A DNA stretch of 64,000 nt from Marinobacter panjinensis (lineage in GTDB: Bacteria; Pseudomonadota; Gammaproteobacteria; Pseudomonadales; Oleiphilaceae): the NCBI RefSeq assembly GCF_005298175.1, contig NZ_SZYH01000001.1, forward strand, positions 1,116,001 to 1,180,000, written 5' to 3'. How positions within the stretch are numbered: the first letter of the stretch is position 1; every line of letters begins with the position of its first letter. The notes below the pieces were generated by a model. It saw only the letters and a program-made list of their open reading frames with translations. It had not been told where the DNA came from and ran no database searches. Below, piece by piece: positions 19,960-27,751 of the stretch. A program made the position numbers and the translations under genes.

Positions 19960-20722
19960 GGGCGCCCAGGCCACTCATTGACACTTCGAGGATCCGCTTG
20001 ATACCAGACATGCCCTGGTCGATGGCGGCCTCGATTTCCGCCATGGTAATGATGTGGTCCGATTTGCCGGCAGCATGGTTCACCACCAGCGCCAGGCAGA
20101 CGTAGTTCATCTTCAGTTCGGCCGCCAGCGCAGCCTCGGGCATGCCGGTCATGCCTACCAGGTCACAACCATCACGCTCCAGGCGCAACACCTCAGCGGC
20201 TGTTTCCAGCCTTGGCCCCTGGGTAGCCCCATAAACGCCGAAATCTGAGAACGGCAGGCCCTGGTCCCGGGCGGCAGCAATCAGCAGCTCACGTGCCTTC
20301 CGGGTGTAAGGCCAGGTGAAATCAATATGGGTGGTTTCATCCAGTTCACCCTCGAAAAAGGTGCTCGCCCTGCCCCAGGTGTAATCGATAATCTGGTCAG
20401 GGATCACGATGTGCGCCGGCCCCATGTCCGGATGAATGCCGCCCACAGCATTCACCCCCACCACAGTGCGAACACCCACATCATAAAGTGCCTGCAGGTT
20501 GGCCCGATAGTTGACCTGGTGCGGCGGTATGCGATGAGGGTTGCCATGGCGGGCCAGAAAGACCACCGCCTGATCTCCGAGACGCCCCTCAACCAGCGCC
20601 GACGACGGCTGCCCCCAGGGCGTATCCACGGGACGCTCGGCGGTTATCTCGAGCCCTGACAGGGTTGAAAGGCCGGTGCCACCAATAATGCCAACCGGGG
20701 GGTTGTTATCCGCTGTACCCAT
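19940..20722 (-). CDS. S-methyl-5'-thioinosine/thioadenosine phosphorylase
   Basis: A PNP/MTAP-family phosphorylase for purine nucleoside salvage from polyamine or quorum-signal synthesis. GIIGGTGL, phosphate-binding ARHGNPHRIPPHQVNYRAN, GVNAVGGIHPDMG and the substrate-binding MTGMPEAALAAEL segment are visible. P. aeruginosa has a methylthioinosine phosphorylase in the same place near mfd, so that activity is more likely than methylthioadenosine phosphorylase. The sequence alone does not settle it. I use the ATG at 20722, two bases from the preceding mscS stop; a TTG six bases earlier would overlap it. Confidence 0.85.
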   Translation of the reverse strand: MGTADNNPPVGIIGGTGLSTLSGLEITAERPVDTPWGQPSSALVEGRLGDQAVVFLARHGNPHRIPPHQVNYRANLQALYDVGVRTVVGVNAVGGIHPDMGPAHIVIPDQIIDYTWGRASTFFEGELDETTHIDFTWPYTRKARELLIAAARDQGLPFSDFGVYGATQGPRLETAAEVLRLERDGCDLVGMTGMPEAALAAELKMNYVCLALVVNHAAGKSDHIITMAEIEAAIDQGMSGIKRILEVSMSGLGALTPQFS

Positions 20723-20724
20723 GA

Positions 20725-21960
20725 TCAATTCCCTGTTGCCTCGGCGCTGTCACCCTGAGTTTCCGTCGAACCTTCACTGCCGTCCACCGGAGCGCGGCTG
20801 CTACCTGGCTCGGCATTGGAGGCGTCACCACTGTCCCCCTTTCCGGCCTGGTTACTGGCCACGCGCACGCCGTCCGGCATGTGAAGAGTACGGGTGGGAA
20901 AGGCAACCTCGGCGCCATAGCCCTCGATAATATCACTGATTTTCAGCAGCACGTCCTGCTTGACCTCGTGAAACCGCACCCACTGAATGGTTTTGGTGAA
21001 GGTGTAAACCATGATGTCCAGGGAAGACGCGTTGAAAGCCAGGAAATTGACAATCAGCGTCTGGTCATGGTCGATATCTTCATGATTTTCCAGCATGTTA
21101 CGGATGTCAGCGACGATCGTGGCCATCTGGCCGACATCCGCGTAGCGGATTCCAATCGTCTCTGAAATCCGGCGATTGAACATGCGGGACGGGTTCTCGA
21201 CAGCAACCTGCGTAAAGACGGCGTTCGGAACATAGAGCGGGCGCTTGTCAAACGTGCGGACCGTGGTCAGGCGCCAGCCGATGTGCTCGACTGTACCTTC
21301 AATATTTCGATCCGGGGAACGAATCCAGTCGCCAACTTTAAAAGGCCGGTCCAGGTGGATAATAAATCCGCCAAAAAAATTGGCCAGCAAATCCTTCGCC
21401 GCAAAACCGACCGCGATACCGCCGACACCACCGAATGCCAATACACCAGAAATGCTGTAGCCCAGAGACTGGAGAGCAATCAGCACTGCGGTAATGATCA
21501 CCACCGCCCGGGAAAGCTTGCTCACCGCATTAACCGTGGTGTAGTCCATCGGAGTTTTCATCTTGAGGGGCGAGGTCAGTATTTCCTCTCCCTGCTTGAT
21601 GAACCTCAACAGGGTCCACACCAGCAACCAGACGAAACCAATCTGCAACAGTGTGTCATTGACGGAAAATATCTCGGCATCCGAGTAGCGGTGAGCCACC
21701 TCCGCAGCCCAGTACACCCCCTGCAACCAGACAAAGGCAACAACCGGCCTTCTGGCAGCGTGCAGCAATGCATCGTCCCAGGCGTTGTCGGTTTTCTTGA
21801 AACGCCGCTCGATGGCTCCCACGACAAAACTGGCAATGTAGGCAACCACAGCGGTTCCGAACACCAGGGCAAACACCACGAGTCCGACCCGCCAGCTCTC
21901 TGACAGCAGGCTCCAGTCCTGAATCCAGTTGTTCACTATGGAAGGCGTTTCTTCGATCAT
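20725..21960 (-). CDS. MscS-family mechanosensitive channel
   Basis: The 411-residue protein has about five N-terminal membrane helices, then the pore helix and beta domain of MscS: LAFGGVGGIAVGFAAKDLLA, NFFGGFIIHLDRPFKVGDWI and EGTVEHIGWRLTTVRTFD. The gating helix has the glycine/alanine packing expected. It is longer than minimal MscS and closer to the YbdG class. The last 45 residues (after MPDGVRVA) are a Ser/Gly/Asp/Glu-rich tail that looks disordered. The likely role is release of solutes on hypo-osmotic shock in the inner membrane. It probably forms an operon with the phosphorylase gene. Confidence 0.9.
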   Translation of the reverse strand: MIEETPSIVNNWIQDWSLLSESWRVGLVVFALVFGTAVVAYIASFVVGAIERRFKKTDNAWDDALLHAARRPVVAFVWLQGVYWAAEVAHRYSDAEIFSVNDTLLQIGFVWLLVWTLLRFIKQGEEILTSPLKMKTPMDYTTVNAVSKLSRAVVIITAVLIALQSLGYSISGVLAFGGVGGIAVGFAAKDLLANFFGGFIIHLDRPFKVGDWIRSPDRNIEGTVEHIGWRLTTVRTFDKRPLYVPNAVFTQVAVENPSRMFNRRISETIGIRYADVGQMATIVADIRNMLENHEDIDHDQTLIVNFLAFNASSLDIMVYTFTKTIQWVRFHEVKQDVLLKISDIIEGYGAEVAFPTRTLHMPDGVRVASNQAGKGDSGDASNAEPGSSRAPVDGSEGSTETQGDSAEATGN

Positions 21961-21994
21961 CGGTTCTCTCGGTTCCGTCAGTTCAGGGATGGGC

Positions 21995-22525
21995 TTATCG
22001 TATCAAAACCGTTGTGCCCGGCCTCACCCGGCTGTACAAATCGACGACGTCCGCGTTTCGCATGCGGATACAGCCATGGGAACGCGGAGCGCCCATGGGT
22101 TCGGAGTCCGGTGTGCCGTGAATGTATATGAAGCGACGAAAACTATCGACCCCGGGGCCGCGATTTTTGCCGGATTCCAGGCCACATAGCCAGAGAATTC
22201 GGGACAGTATCCAGTCCCGCTCCGGAAACTGTCGGGCAAGGTCCGCCGAATACACTTCTCCGGTCGGCCTGCGGGCGACAAAAACACTATTCAGGGGAAC
22301 ACCGCCACCGACCATTGCCCGCACATAATGACTCCCCCTGGGTGTACAGCCGCTGCTATGGCGCTCACCAGGGCCATTGAGTGCTGTGGAGACCGGGTAG
22401 GAGATTGAAGAGGTGGCGTCTTCCGGAAACAGGGTCAGTGTCTGTCTGGCCAGGTCGATTTCAATTCCCGGCGCTGTTCCGGACACATTCACGGGCACTG
22501 GGGGGGAAACAGAATCACTTGGCAT
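21995..22525 (-). CDS. L,D-transpeptidase (YkuD domain)
   Basis: The YkuD catalytic motif is complete: FIYIHGTPDSEPMGAPRSHG followed by CIRM, with the nucleophile cysteine in SHGCIRM. Such enzymes cross-link peptidoglycan or attach lipoproteins to it. The 176-residue protein has no recognisable signal peptide, and an in-frame TAG a short way upstream leaves no room for one, so export is unexplained. The segment IEIDLARQTLTLFPED is the usual start of the fold. It lies between mscS and psrA and reads the same way. Confidence 0.88.
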   Translation of the reverse strand: MPSDSVSPPVPVNVSGTAPGIEIDLARQTLTLFPEDATSSISYPVSTALNGPGERHSSGCTPRGSHYVRAMVGGGVPLNSVFVARRPTGEVYSADLARQFPERDWILSRILWLCGLESGKNRGPGVDSFRRFIYIHGTPDSEPMGAPRSHGCIRMRNADVVDLYSRVRPGTTVLIR

Positions 22526-22583
22526 GCGGCGTTGCGCTCCCGGCAGACGAGTCAGACCGGAAGCCTAACCGAGAGTGGGCAAT

Positions 22584-23258
22584 TCAGGCAACTGAGCTTT
22601 TATGGGCAGGGGGCAACAGCATGGCGTCCTCGGCCTGCATTCCGGCAGCAAGGAATGGCACCAGTCTGGCCGCGATTTCCTGAACCGTGGTTTCCACGCC
22701 CAGCTTGTTCTGCAGGATATCCCTCAGGGCGTCGCTGCTGGACATGGTAAAGGCCGTGGCACCTAGCATGAACTGAATCCGCCAGTAGCGATCCACAGAC
22801 GACAGCTGCGGCGTGGCCTCTTTAAGCAGGCGCATGAAACGGCTGAATGGCTGGCTGTATTCCTGCTCGAGAAATTTGCGGAGATGCCCCTGGGACTGGG
22901 TGTAGGCCAGGCCAAGCAGGCGCATGAAGATGGAGATGCCCTTCTCATTGCGCTGGGGCATACGCACAGCACTTTCTGTCAGTGCCCACAGGGTCTGGTT
23001 CAGCGTGGGTGGTTCGCCATCACAGCGCGCCTCGAGATCATCAAAGGCGTTCTCGAGTGTCGCCGAAAATGGCGTGAGAAAGCGGGCGAACACCGCATGA
23101 ATCAGGGCATTCTTGGAGCCAAAATGATAATTGACAGCGGCCAGATTTACCTTAGCCTTACTGGTAATCATCCGCAGGGAGGTTTCAGAAAACCCCCGCT
23201 CTGCGAAAAGCTCTTCCGCTGCATCCAGAATCCGGTCAACCGTATCAGACTGCGCCAT
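22584..23258 (-). CDS. psrA: TetR-family regulator PsrA
   Basis: PsrA in Pseudomonas responds to long-chain fatty acids, represses itself and beta-oxidation genes and activates rpoS. The 224-residue protein has the TetR helix-turn-helix ITSKAKVNLAAVNYHFGSKN (residues about 31-50) and a ligand domain with FMRLLGLAY and RFMRLLKEA. The assignment rests on sequence resemblance, on location near mfd as in Pseudomonas, and on two PsrA-type operator boxes on its own promoter. The 3' end is followed by the L,D-transpeptidase after 58 bases. Confidence 0.9.
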   Translation of the reverse strand: MAQSDTVDRILDAAEELFAERGFSETSLRMITSKAKVNLAAVNYHFGSKNALIHAVFARFLTPFSATLENAFDDLEARCDGEPPTLNQTLWALTESAVRMPQRNEKGISIFMRLLGLAYTQSQGHLRKFLEQEYSQPFSRFMRLLKEATPQLSSVDRYWRIQFMLGATAFTMSSSDALRDILQNKLGVETTVQEIAARLVPFLAAGMQAEDAMLLPPAHKSSVA

Positions 23259-23278
23259 TTTATTATCAATGCCTCTAG

Positions 23279-23322
23279 CAAACGTCTGTTTGAAACATAC
23301 GTTTGACCGGCAATCTTGTCAA
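23279..23322 (-). promoter_or_regulatory. psrA promoter with two tandem PsrA operator boxes
   Basis: TTGACA at 23322-23317, 17 bases, and TATGTT at 23299-23294 form the promoter read leftward. CAAACGTCTGTTTG at 23279-23292 and GAAACATACGTTTG at 23292-23305 both fit the PsrA site pattern (G/C)AAAC-N2-4-GTTT(G/C). They share one base. The second box covers the -10 and the first covers the transcription start, as autorepression would need. The -35 overlaps the stop codon of the upstream gene. Confidence 0.85.
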
Positions 23323-24212
23323 GCTCTGGCTTCCGGCTCGGACGCCACTGATTCCCAGCCCTTGTCGATTGCCTGCTGATGCCCTTCGAAGAAAGCCTGC
23401 TGGGCCCGGGTGTAGGCTTTCTCCGCCTCAAGAATATACACCAGATAGAGACGGACATGTTCCCGGCGTGTCATATTCCTGGCCAGTACCCGGCGCTCAG
23501 ACAGTGCCAGGAGTTCACTGAAACGCGTGGCCTTGAGAGTCGGATTGAATTCAGCCATGCGGGCACATTGCCACACCAGGCCTTCTTTTCCTTCCAGGTG
23601 CTCAATGTGTTTGCGTGCGTCCCGCATTAGCCGCTGACGGCGGATGATCAGGTCCATGTACGACGGGCGGGAGGTGTACAAACGACGAACTGACGGCACC
23701 CCCATCAACAGGATAACAGCAAAGGCACCAAATCCACCGCCAGCAATCCAGGCAGGCACGAAACCGGTCATACCACTTAAAAAGACAATCGCTGCCAGCA
23801 ACGCACTGAACAGCCACAAATCCCGGTTCCGCCGTGCCGAAGAGAGCGAGTAGTTGTCGGGCCAGTCCGGCAATGCCAGCAGTTCAAAGTCCAGCAGTAA
23901 CACCCGGTCGCACTGCCGCAGCATCAGCCTCAGCTTTCGCTGGCGGGATTCTGCCAGGGTTTTTTCGATATTCCTGGAATCATCGCTGTCCGTCTCCAGC
24001 TCACCGGAGCCTGTGGCAGCCGCTGTGTCGTTCCGGCCGGGTACGGAGACCTCCTGGCCAGTTTCAGAGGGCACGGCGTCGGTGGATGAGGCATCGGCAG
24101 TCACATCCCGCCCTTCAGGCGCAGGGGGCTGAGGATCCGCAGGACGCCCTTTCCGCAGCAGGGGCTCCTCCGGATTGGTGCTCTGCCGGACTGTACTCTG
24201 ATTCTCTGCCAT
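23319..24212 (-). CDS. Unknown protein with disordered N-terminus and two membrane helices
   Basis: I do not recognise this 297-residue protein. The first 85 residues are rich in Pro, Thr, Ser, Glu and Asp and look disordered. A charged helix (ESRQRKLRLMLRQCDRVLLL) precedes two adjacent membrane helices (about 131-148 and 151-170), which form a hairpin. A long, strongly basic helical region follows (RRQRLMRDARKHIEHLEG, RRVLARNMTRREHVRLYLVY), with coiled-coil character. It has no signal peptide; both ends should be cytoplasmic. It lies upstream of psrA on the same strand, and its stop codon overlaps the psrA -35. Confidence 0.75.
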   Translation of the reverse strand: MAENQSTVRQSTNPEEPLLRKGRPADPQPPAPEGRDVTADASSTDAVPSETGQEVSVPGRNDTAAATGSGELETDSDDSRNIEKTLAESRQRKLRLMLRQCDRVLLLDFELLALPDWPDNYSLSSARRNRDLWLFSALLAAIVFLSGMTGFVPAWIAGGGFGAFAVILLMGVPSVRRLYTSRPSYMDLIIRRQRLMRDARKHIEHLEGKEGLVWQCARMAEFNPTLKATRFSELLALSERRVLARNMTRREHVRLYLVYILEAEKAYTRAQQAFFEGHQQAIDKGWESVASEPEARA

Positions 24213-24311
24213 TACTGGTTACCCGTTAACGATGCCCGGGCCAACAGCTTCTTATCTGTGCCCGCTTTCATTGTCTATCGACCACACCGGAGGATCCTTG
24301 AGCCCGAGGGG

Positions 24312-24351
24312 ATGGCGGCGTAGTGCCAAACACGGCTTGGCATGTCGCCAT
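24312..24351 (+). promoter_or_regulatory. Two-part hairpin ahead of riboflavin synthase
   Basis: In the 206-base gap before the riboflavin synthase gene, ATGGCG (24312-24317) pairs with CGCCAT (24346-24351) and TGCCAA (24324-24329) pairs with TTGGCA (24337-24342), with an internal loop between and a 7-base cap. No T run follows. It does not match the FMN riboswitch. A leader structure or protein site is possible. I see nothing else in this gap. Confidence 0.45.
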
Positions 24352-24418
24352 GCTATCGCTATCCTTGCTTCTTCCAGTGTAGCCGGGACCGGCCACTAAC
24401 GTCGTTAGAGGGGACTGA

Positions 24419-25033
24419 ATGTTTACAGGTATTGTTCAGGGTGTTGCCACCATTGACAACCTGGCCGCCGAGCCGGGGCTCAGCAGCTTCGCGATCCGTT
24501 TTCCCGAAGAGCAGGTTCACGGCATTACGATCGGGGCGTCTGTCGCTATCAATGGCACCTGCCTGACCGTCACCCGGCAGGAAGGCAGCCGGCTATACTT
24601 CGATGCCATGCAGGAGACTCTGCGGGCAACCACCCTGGGGGACTTGAAACCCGGGGACCGGATAAATTTCGAAAGGGCTGCCAGGATCGGCGACGAAATT
24701 GGCGGGCATCTGCTGTCCGGACACATTCATACCACCGCAGACATCGTGGCAATCGACCGCCCCGAGAACAACTGCACCCTGGAATTCGAAGTGCCGGAAT
24801 CCTGGGCCAGATACATCTTTCCCAAGGGCTACATTGCCATTAACGGATGCAGCCTCACCATCGGGGAGGTTCGGGGTAACCGTTTCAACGTGTACCTGAT
24901 TCCGGAAACCCTGCGGGCCACGACCTTTGGTGACGTCTCCGTTGGCGACCGGGTAAACATCGAAATTGACAGCCAGACCCAGACCATCGTCGATACTCTG
25001 GCACGAATGGGCTACGACCGACCGGCCTCCTGA
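24419..25033 (+). CDS. ribC: Riboflavin synthase, alpha subunit
   Basis: Riboflavin synthase dismutates two 6,7-dimethyl-8-ribityllumazines to riboflavin. The 204-residue protein is two tandem lumazine-binding barrels: MFTGIVQGVA, IGASVAINGTCLTVT and QETLRATTLGDLKPGDRINF in the first; IAINGCSLTIGEV and PETLRATTFGDVSVGDRVNI in the second. The catalytic N-terminus MFTGI and SGHIHTT are present, so it is unlikely to be a non-catalytic lumazine protein. No other rib gene is nearby, so a second copy may sit in a rib operon elsewhere. It overlaps the convergent rlmG by 22 bases. Some databases call this gene ribE. Confidence 0.92.
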   Translation: MFTGIVQGVATIDNLAAEPGLSSFAIRFPEEQVHGITIGASVAINGTCLTVTRQEGSRLYFDAMQETLRATTLGDLKPGDRINFERAARIGDEIGGHLLSGHIHTTADIVAIDRPENNCTLEFEVPESWARYIFPKGYIAINGCSLTIGEVRGNRFNVYLIPETLRATTFGDVSVGDRVNIEIDSQTQTIVDTLARMGYDRPAS

Positions 25034-26157
25034 TTGCCAGCTTCGAATACCACAAATTTCGGGTCCGCATCCAGCTGGCGAACCGTTGAAAAAAAACGCC
25101 TGAGGCTGCGGTGATACCCCAGATGACGATTACCCACCATCAGCATTCGTCCGCTGGGTTCCAGGTGGCGGGCGACCTGCCGGAACAGCCGCAGCGCAAT
25201 ATGATCCCCGACCACACCGCCTTCGTGGAATGGAGGATTCAGTAATACCAGCTCAAAACGGCCGGCATCTTCAGGAATACAATCATTATGGTGGAATGCA
25301 ACCTCGGCCCCGGGGAAGGCCTCTGAAACATTGTCACGGGCACTGACCACAGCCTGGCTGGAGACATCTGAAAAGGTCACAGCCAACTCCGGGTTTGCCG
25401 CCAGCGCCGTCAGGCCCAGCACACCATTGCCGCAGGCAAGATCCAGAACCCTGGCACCGGCAGGCAGACCGGCAGCCTCACGTTTAACCAACGGCAGAAG
25501 CAGCCGGGTGCCAATATCCAGTTTGTCCCTGGCGAACACGTTGGGCATCGCACTTATTGTTTGTTCTGAGTCCGGTAGCAGGTACCCCTTCCATAAATCA
25601 TCCCAGTTTCTCAGGGTCTGATCCCCTGGCGCAGCGACAATCACCCTTGCCTTTTTGCGGGCCGGGCATACTTCCCGGGTGTGCACCAGGTCCGCGAATA
25701 CGCCGGCACTGCTGTCCGGCAGATGCTTGATCATCCCCCCGGCGATGAGCACCCCGTCAGAGTCAAGAACGCCGTTCACCCATCGCAGCACGCAGATCAG
25801 ATAGTCCACCTGCCTGGGAATACGCATCACCACCAGATCAAATGGGCCTTCCGGTGGCGCCAGCCAGCTTGATGGCGCTGCCACATCCTGTCCGGAGGGT
25901 GTGTTGGTGATCAGTGCAGACGCCAGCGAACTGCTGTCCGCAAAGGAAACCGGCGTAAATGACGCCAGCCCGAGCGTCAGTGCGCCGAACTGGTCGTCAA
26001 CGATGAGTACGCGGGGACAGGATTCCGGGGTAAAACGCGCATAGACCTGCTCCAGCAGCAGCTCATCAGCCGCATCCCAGGCCCGCAGGGAGCGACCACC
26101 GCCAGGGCGCTTCAGAGGCAGGGAGAGACCACTCACTTCCAGCACGTCACTTGTCAT
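25012..26157 (-). CDS. rlmG: 23S rRNA (guanine-1835-N2) methyltransferase RlmG
   Basis: RlmG methylates G1835 of 23S rRNA with S-adenosylmethionine. The 381-residue protein consists of two methyltransferase-like folds. The N-terminal one is degenerate; the C-terminal one has the SAM motif VLDLACGNGVLGLTALA (about 235) and catalytic NPPFHEGG. The neighbouring gene, rsmC, encodes a related enzyme for 16S rRNA. RlmG was chosen over RsmC by length and by the start EVSGLSLPLKRPGG. It overlaps the convergent riboflavin synthase gene. Confidence 0.92.
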   Translation of the reverse strand: MTSDVLEVSGLSLPLKRPGGGRSLRAWDAADELLLEQVYARFTPESCPRVLIVDDQFGALTLGLASFTPVSFADSSSLASALITNTPSGQDVAAPSSWLAPPEGPFDLVVMRIPRQVDYLICVLRWVNGVLDSDGVLIAGGMIKHLPDSSAGVFADLVHTREVCPARKKARVIVAAPGDQTLRNWDDLWKGYLLPDSEQTISAMPNVFARDKLDIGTRLLLPLVKREAAGLPAGARVLDLACGNGVLGLTALAANPELAVTFSDVSSQAVVSARDNVSEAFPGAEVAFHHNDCIPEDAGRFELVLLNPPFHEGGVVGDHIALRLFRQVARHLEPSGRMLMVGNRHLGYHRSLRRFFSTVRQLDADPKFVVFEAGNQEAGRS

Positions 26158-26179
26158 TTCGGGCTTCCGTTGTTCTATT

Positions 26180-26209
26180 TTGAAACTGCGGACATTCTAG
26201 GCTGATTAT
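26180..26209 (+). promoter_or_regulatory. Candidate rightward promoter for a small RNA
   Basis: TTGAAA at 26180-26185 (five of six), 18 bases, then GATTAT at 26204-26209 (four of six). It faces away from rlmG and toward an orphan intrinsic terminator, with no gene between. Confidence 0.4.
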
Positions 26210-26215
26210 TCTAGA

Positions 26216-26306
26216 AATTAACCCTACTCTGTGCAGACGATTTCAGGTTGCTCCGTTTTATTTGGAAGCCAACCTTTTTTGCCCCTCACCCCAGGGGCTT
26301 TTTTTT
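26216..26306 (+). ncRNA. Candidate small RNA between rlmG and rsmC
   Basis: On the plus strand a promoter-like pair ends near 26209, and a textbook terminator lies at 26281-26306: GCCCCT, six-base loop, AGGGGC, then eight Ts. Both flanking genes are read leftward, so the terminator has no gene to serve. A transcript of about 90 bases would result. It has no convincing ORF. The single-stranded body contains U-rich stretches, and the terminator carries a long U tail, as Hfq-dependent RNAs do. Function and targets are unknown. Confidence 0.45.
26281..26306 (+). terminator. Orphan intrinsic terminator, rightward
   Basis: A six-base perfect stem (26281-26286 with 26293-26298), a loop of CACCCC and eight Ts on the plus strand. 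Leftward, the stem is followed by As, so it cannot serve rsmC. Confidence 0.8.
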
Positions 26307-26351
26307 GCTCCGGAAATCTGTCGCGTTCTCAGCCAGACATGGACCCGCGGC

Positions 26352-27398
26352 TCAGCGACGGCAGGCGGACCAGACGGTAAAACGCTTGTCGGCGGTAATG
26401 GCCTTAACCGGCCCCACATGGCGGCGAATCAGCTCCTGGTACGGCAGGAAGCTGTTGGCCACCAGCCGTAACTCACCCCCCGGTTCCAGGTGCTCTGCCA
26501 CCTGCTTCAGAAACTGTTCTGTCATCGATGTATCTGTCCGGATACCCGTGTGAAAGGGCGGGTTACTCACTACCGCAGCGTATTTACCCTGCACACGGTC
26601 CAAACCATCCGAGGCGGTAATAACACCGCTAACATTGGCGCGCCGATAGGTAGAACGGGCGCAAATCACAGCCTGGGACTGCACATCCACTCCATCCACG
26701 GGCGTTTCTGGCTGTCCCTGTTTGCGCTGGCAGAGCTGAAGCCAGGTACCGATAACCCCGGCGCCACAGGCAAAATCCAGCACCGGCCCCGCTTTCAGGG
26801 GGAACTCGGAGAGTGAGTCGAGGAGCCTGGTAGTACCGGCGTCCAGCTCACCGGCGCTGAAAATTCCAGGCAATCCGGCCACCTCGAAGTGGATACCGGC
26901 TGATTCAACCAGGTGCCATTCCAGCCACTGGCGCACATCGAACGCTTCCGATGGTTCCAGGTTAGCAGCCTGCCAGACCTGGCAATGCCGGGCGCTGTCT
27001 ATCTTGACGGCCTGGGGCGCCACGGTTTTGAGCTGTTTCACGGCGCCGGAGATGCCTTCCTTTTTTTCACCCACAAGAATCAGCCGGGCATCCTTTGCCG
27101 CAAGCCAGCGCGCAAGCTCCAGCCGCAGTGCCAGTTCGGCCCGAGCCTTGGGAAGGAAAACCACCACCGTATCAGCGCCGGCCGGGGCCAATGCAGCGTC
27201 GTCATAGCCGAATACGGCGGTCCAGCCATCAATGGTATTGAGTTGCTGCCAGAGACCAAAGTGCTCAGTCAGTACCAGACCAGACTGTGCAAGGATGGGA
27301 ACCAGGGAAATATCGACAGGGCCAAGCACTGCCAGACGGCCGCGCAGGTGTTCGTGGTTTTTCAGGAGTGCTTCGTGGGAGTTGGGTAACACAGACAT
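26352..27398 (-). CDS. rsmC: 16S rRNA (guanine-1207-N2) methyltransferase RsmC
   Basis: RsmC methylates G1207 of 16S rRNA within the 30S subunit. The 348-residue protein has a degenerate N-terminal methyltransferase fold and an active C-terminal one with GPVLDFACGAGVIGTWL (about 208) and the catalytic motif SNPPFHTGIRTDTSMTEQFL. These match RsmC. It is upstream of rlmG on the same strand, but 194 bases and the candidate small RNA lie between, so a single transcript is not assured. Confidence 0.95.
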   Translation of the reverse strand: MSVLPNSHEALLKNHEHLRGRLAVLGPVDISLVPILAQSGLVLTEHFGLWQQLNTIDGWTAVFGYDDAALAPAGADTVVVFLPKARAELALRLELARWLAAKDARLILVGEKKEGISGAVKQLKTVAPQAVKIDSARHCQVWQAANLEPSEAFDVRQWLEWHLVESAGIHFEVAGLPGIFSAGELDAGTTRLLDSLSEFPLKAGPVLDFACGAGVIGTWLQLCQRKQGQPETPVDGVDVQSQAVICARSTYRRANVSGVITASDGLDRVQGKYAAVVSNPPFHTGIRTDTSMTEQFLKQVAEHLEPGGELRLVANSFLPYQELIRRHVGPVKAITADKRFTVWSACRR

Positions 27399-27467
27399 TG
27401 TTGGGCTATTCCGGTCTCGGTATCAGGCGGAATACTCTAACCGGAATAAAGCCCGGAGTCTCGATCC

Positions 27468-27641
27468 TTACTTGTAACGCGCGACCGTATTGGCACGCAA
27501 TGCATCTTCGGGAGACATCCCCCAATCCTCGGAGGAAGCGGGCTGGGATGCGGCGTGGTTGGTTCTGCGACGGGCCTCTGCCATCTGCGACGCTTTACGC
27601 TGGCTCAGTGCGCTAAGGGCTTTCTGCATGATTTCTCGCAT
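27468..27641 (-). CDS. Unrecognised 57-residue protein
   Basis: A small ORF reads MREIMQKALSALSQRKASQM at its start and ends in MSPEDALRANTVARYK. Its N-terminal half is a basic amphipathic helix (QKALSALSQRKASQMAEARRR); the rest is Ser/Pro-rich with a short acidic helix. A perfect GAGGAGG lies six bases ahead of the ATG at 27641, and a second ATG three bases upstream would leave a spacing of only three, so I use the downstream one. No signal or membrane segment. I do not know the family. Upstream of rsmC on the same strand. Confidence 0.65.
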   Translation of the reverse strand: MREIMQKALSALSQRKASQMAEARRRTNHAASQPASSEDWGMSPEDALRANTVARYK

Positions 27642-27751
27642 CATTAACCTCCTCGATTGCTACAAACCCAGTGTAACAAGCAAGGTAGCGAGTAACTGTG
27701 ATGACTGCGAGGGTCAGATAGTGACGCCCGTCACGAATAATTGACACAATT

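Noticed and set aside
24213-24418. FMN riboswitch ahead of riboflavin synthase
   Set aside because: None of the conserved FMN aptamer segments is present in the gap; only an unrelated hairpin is seen.
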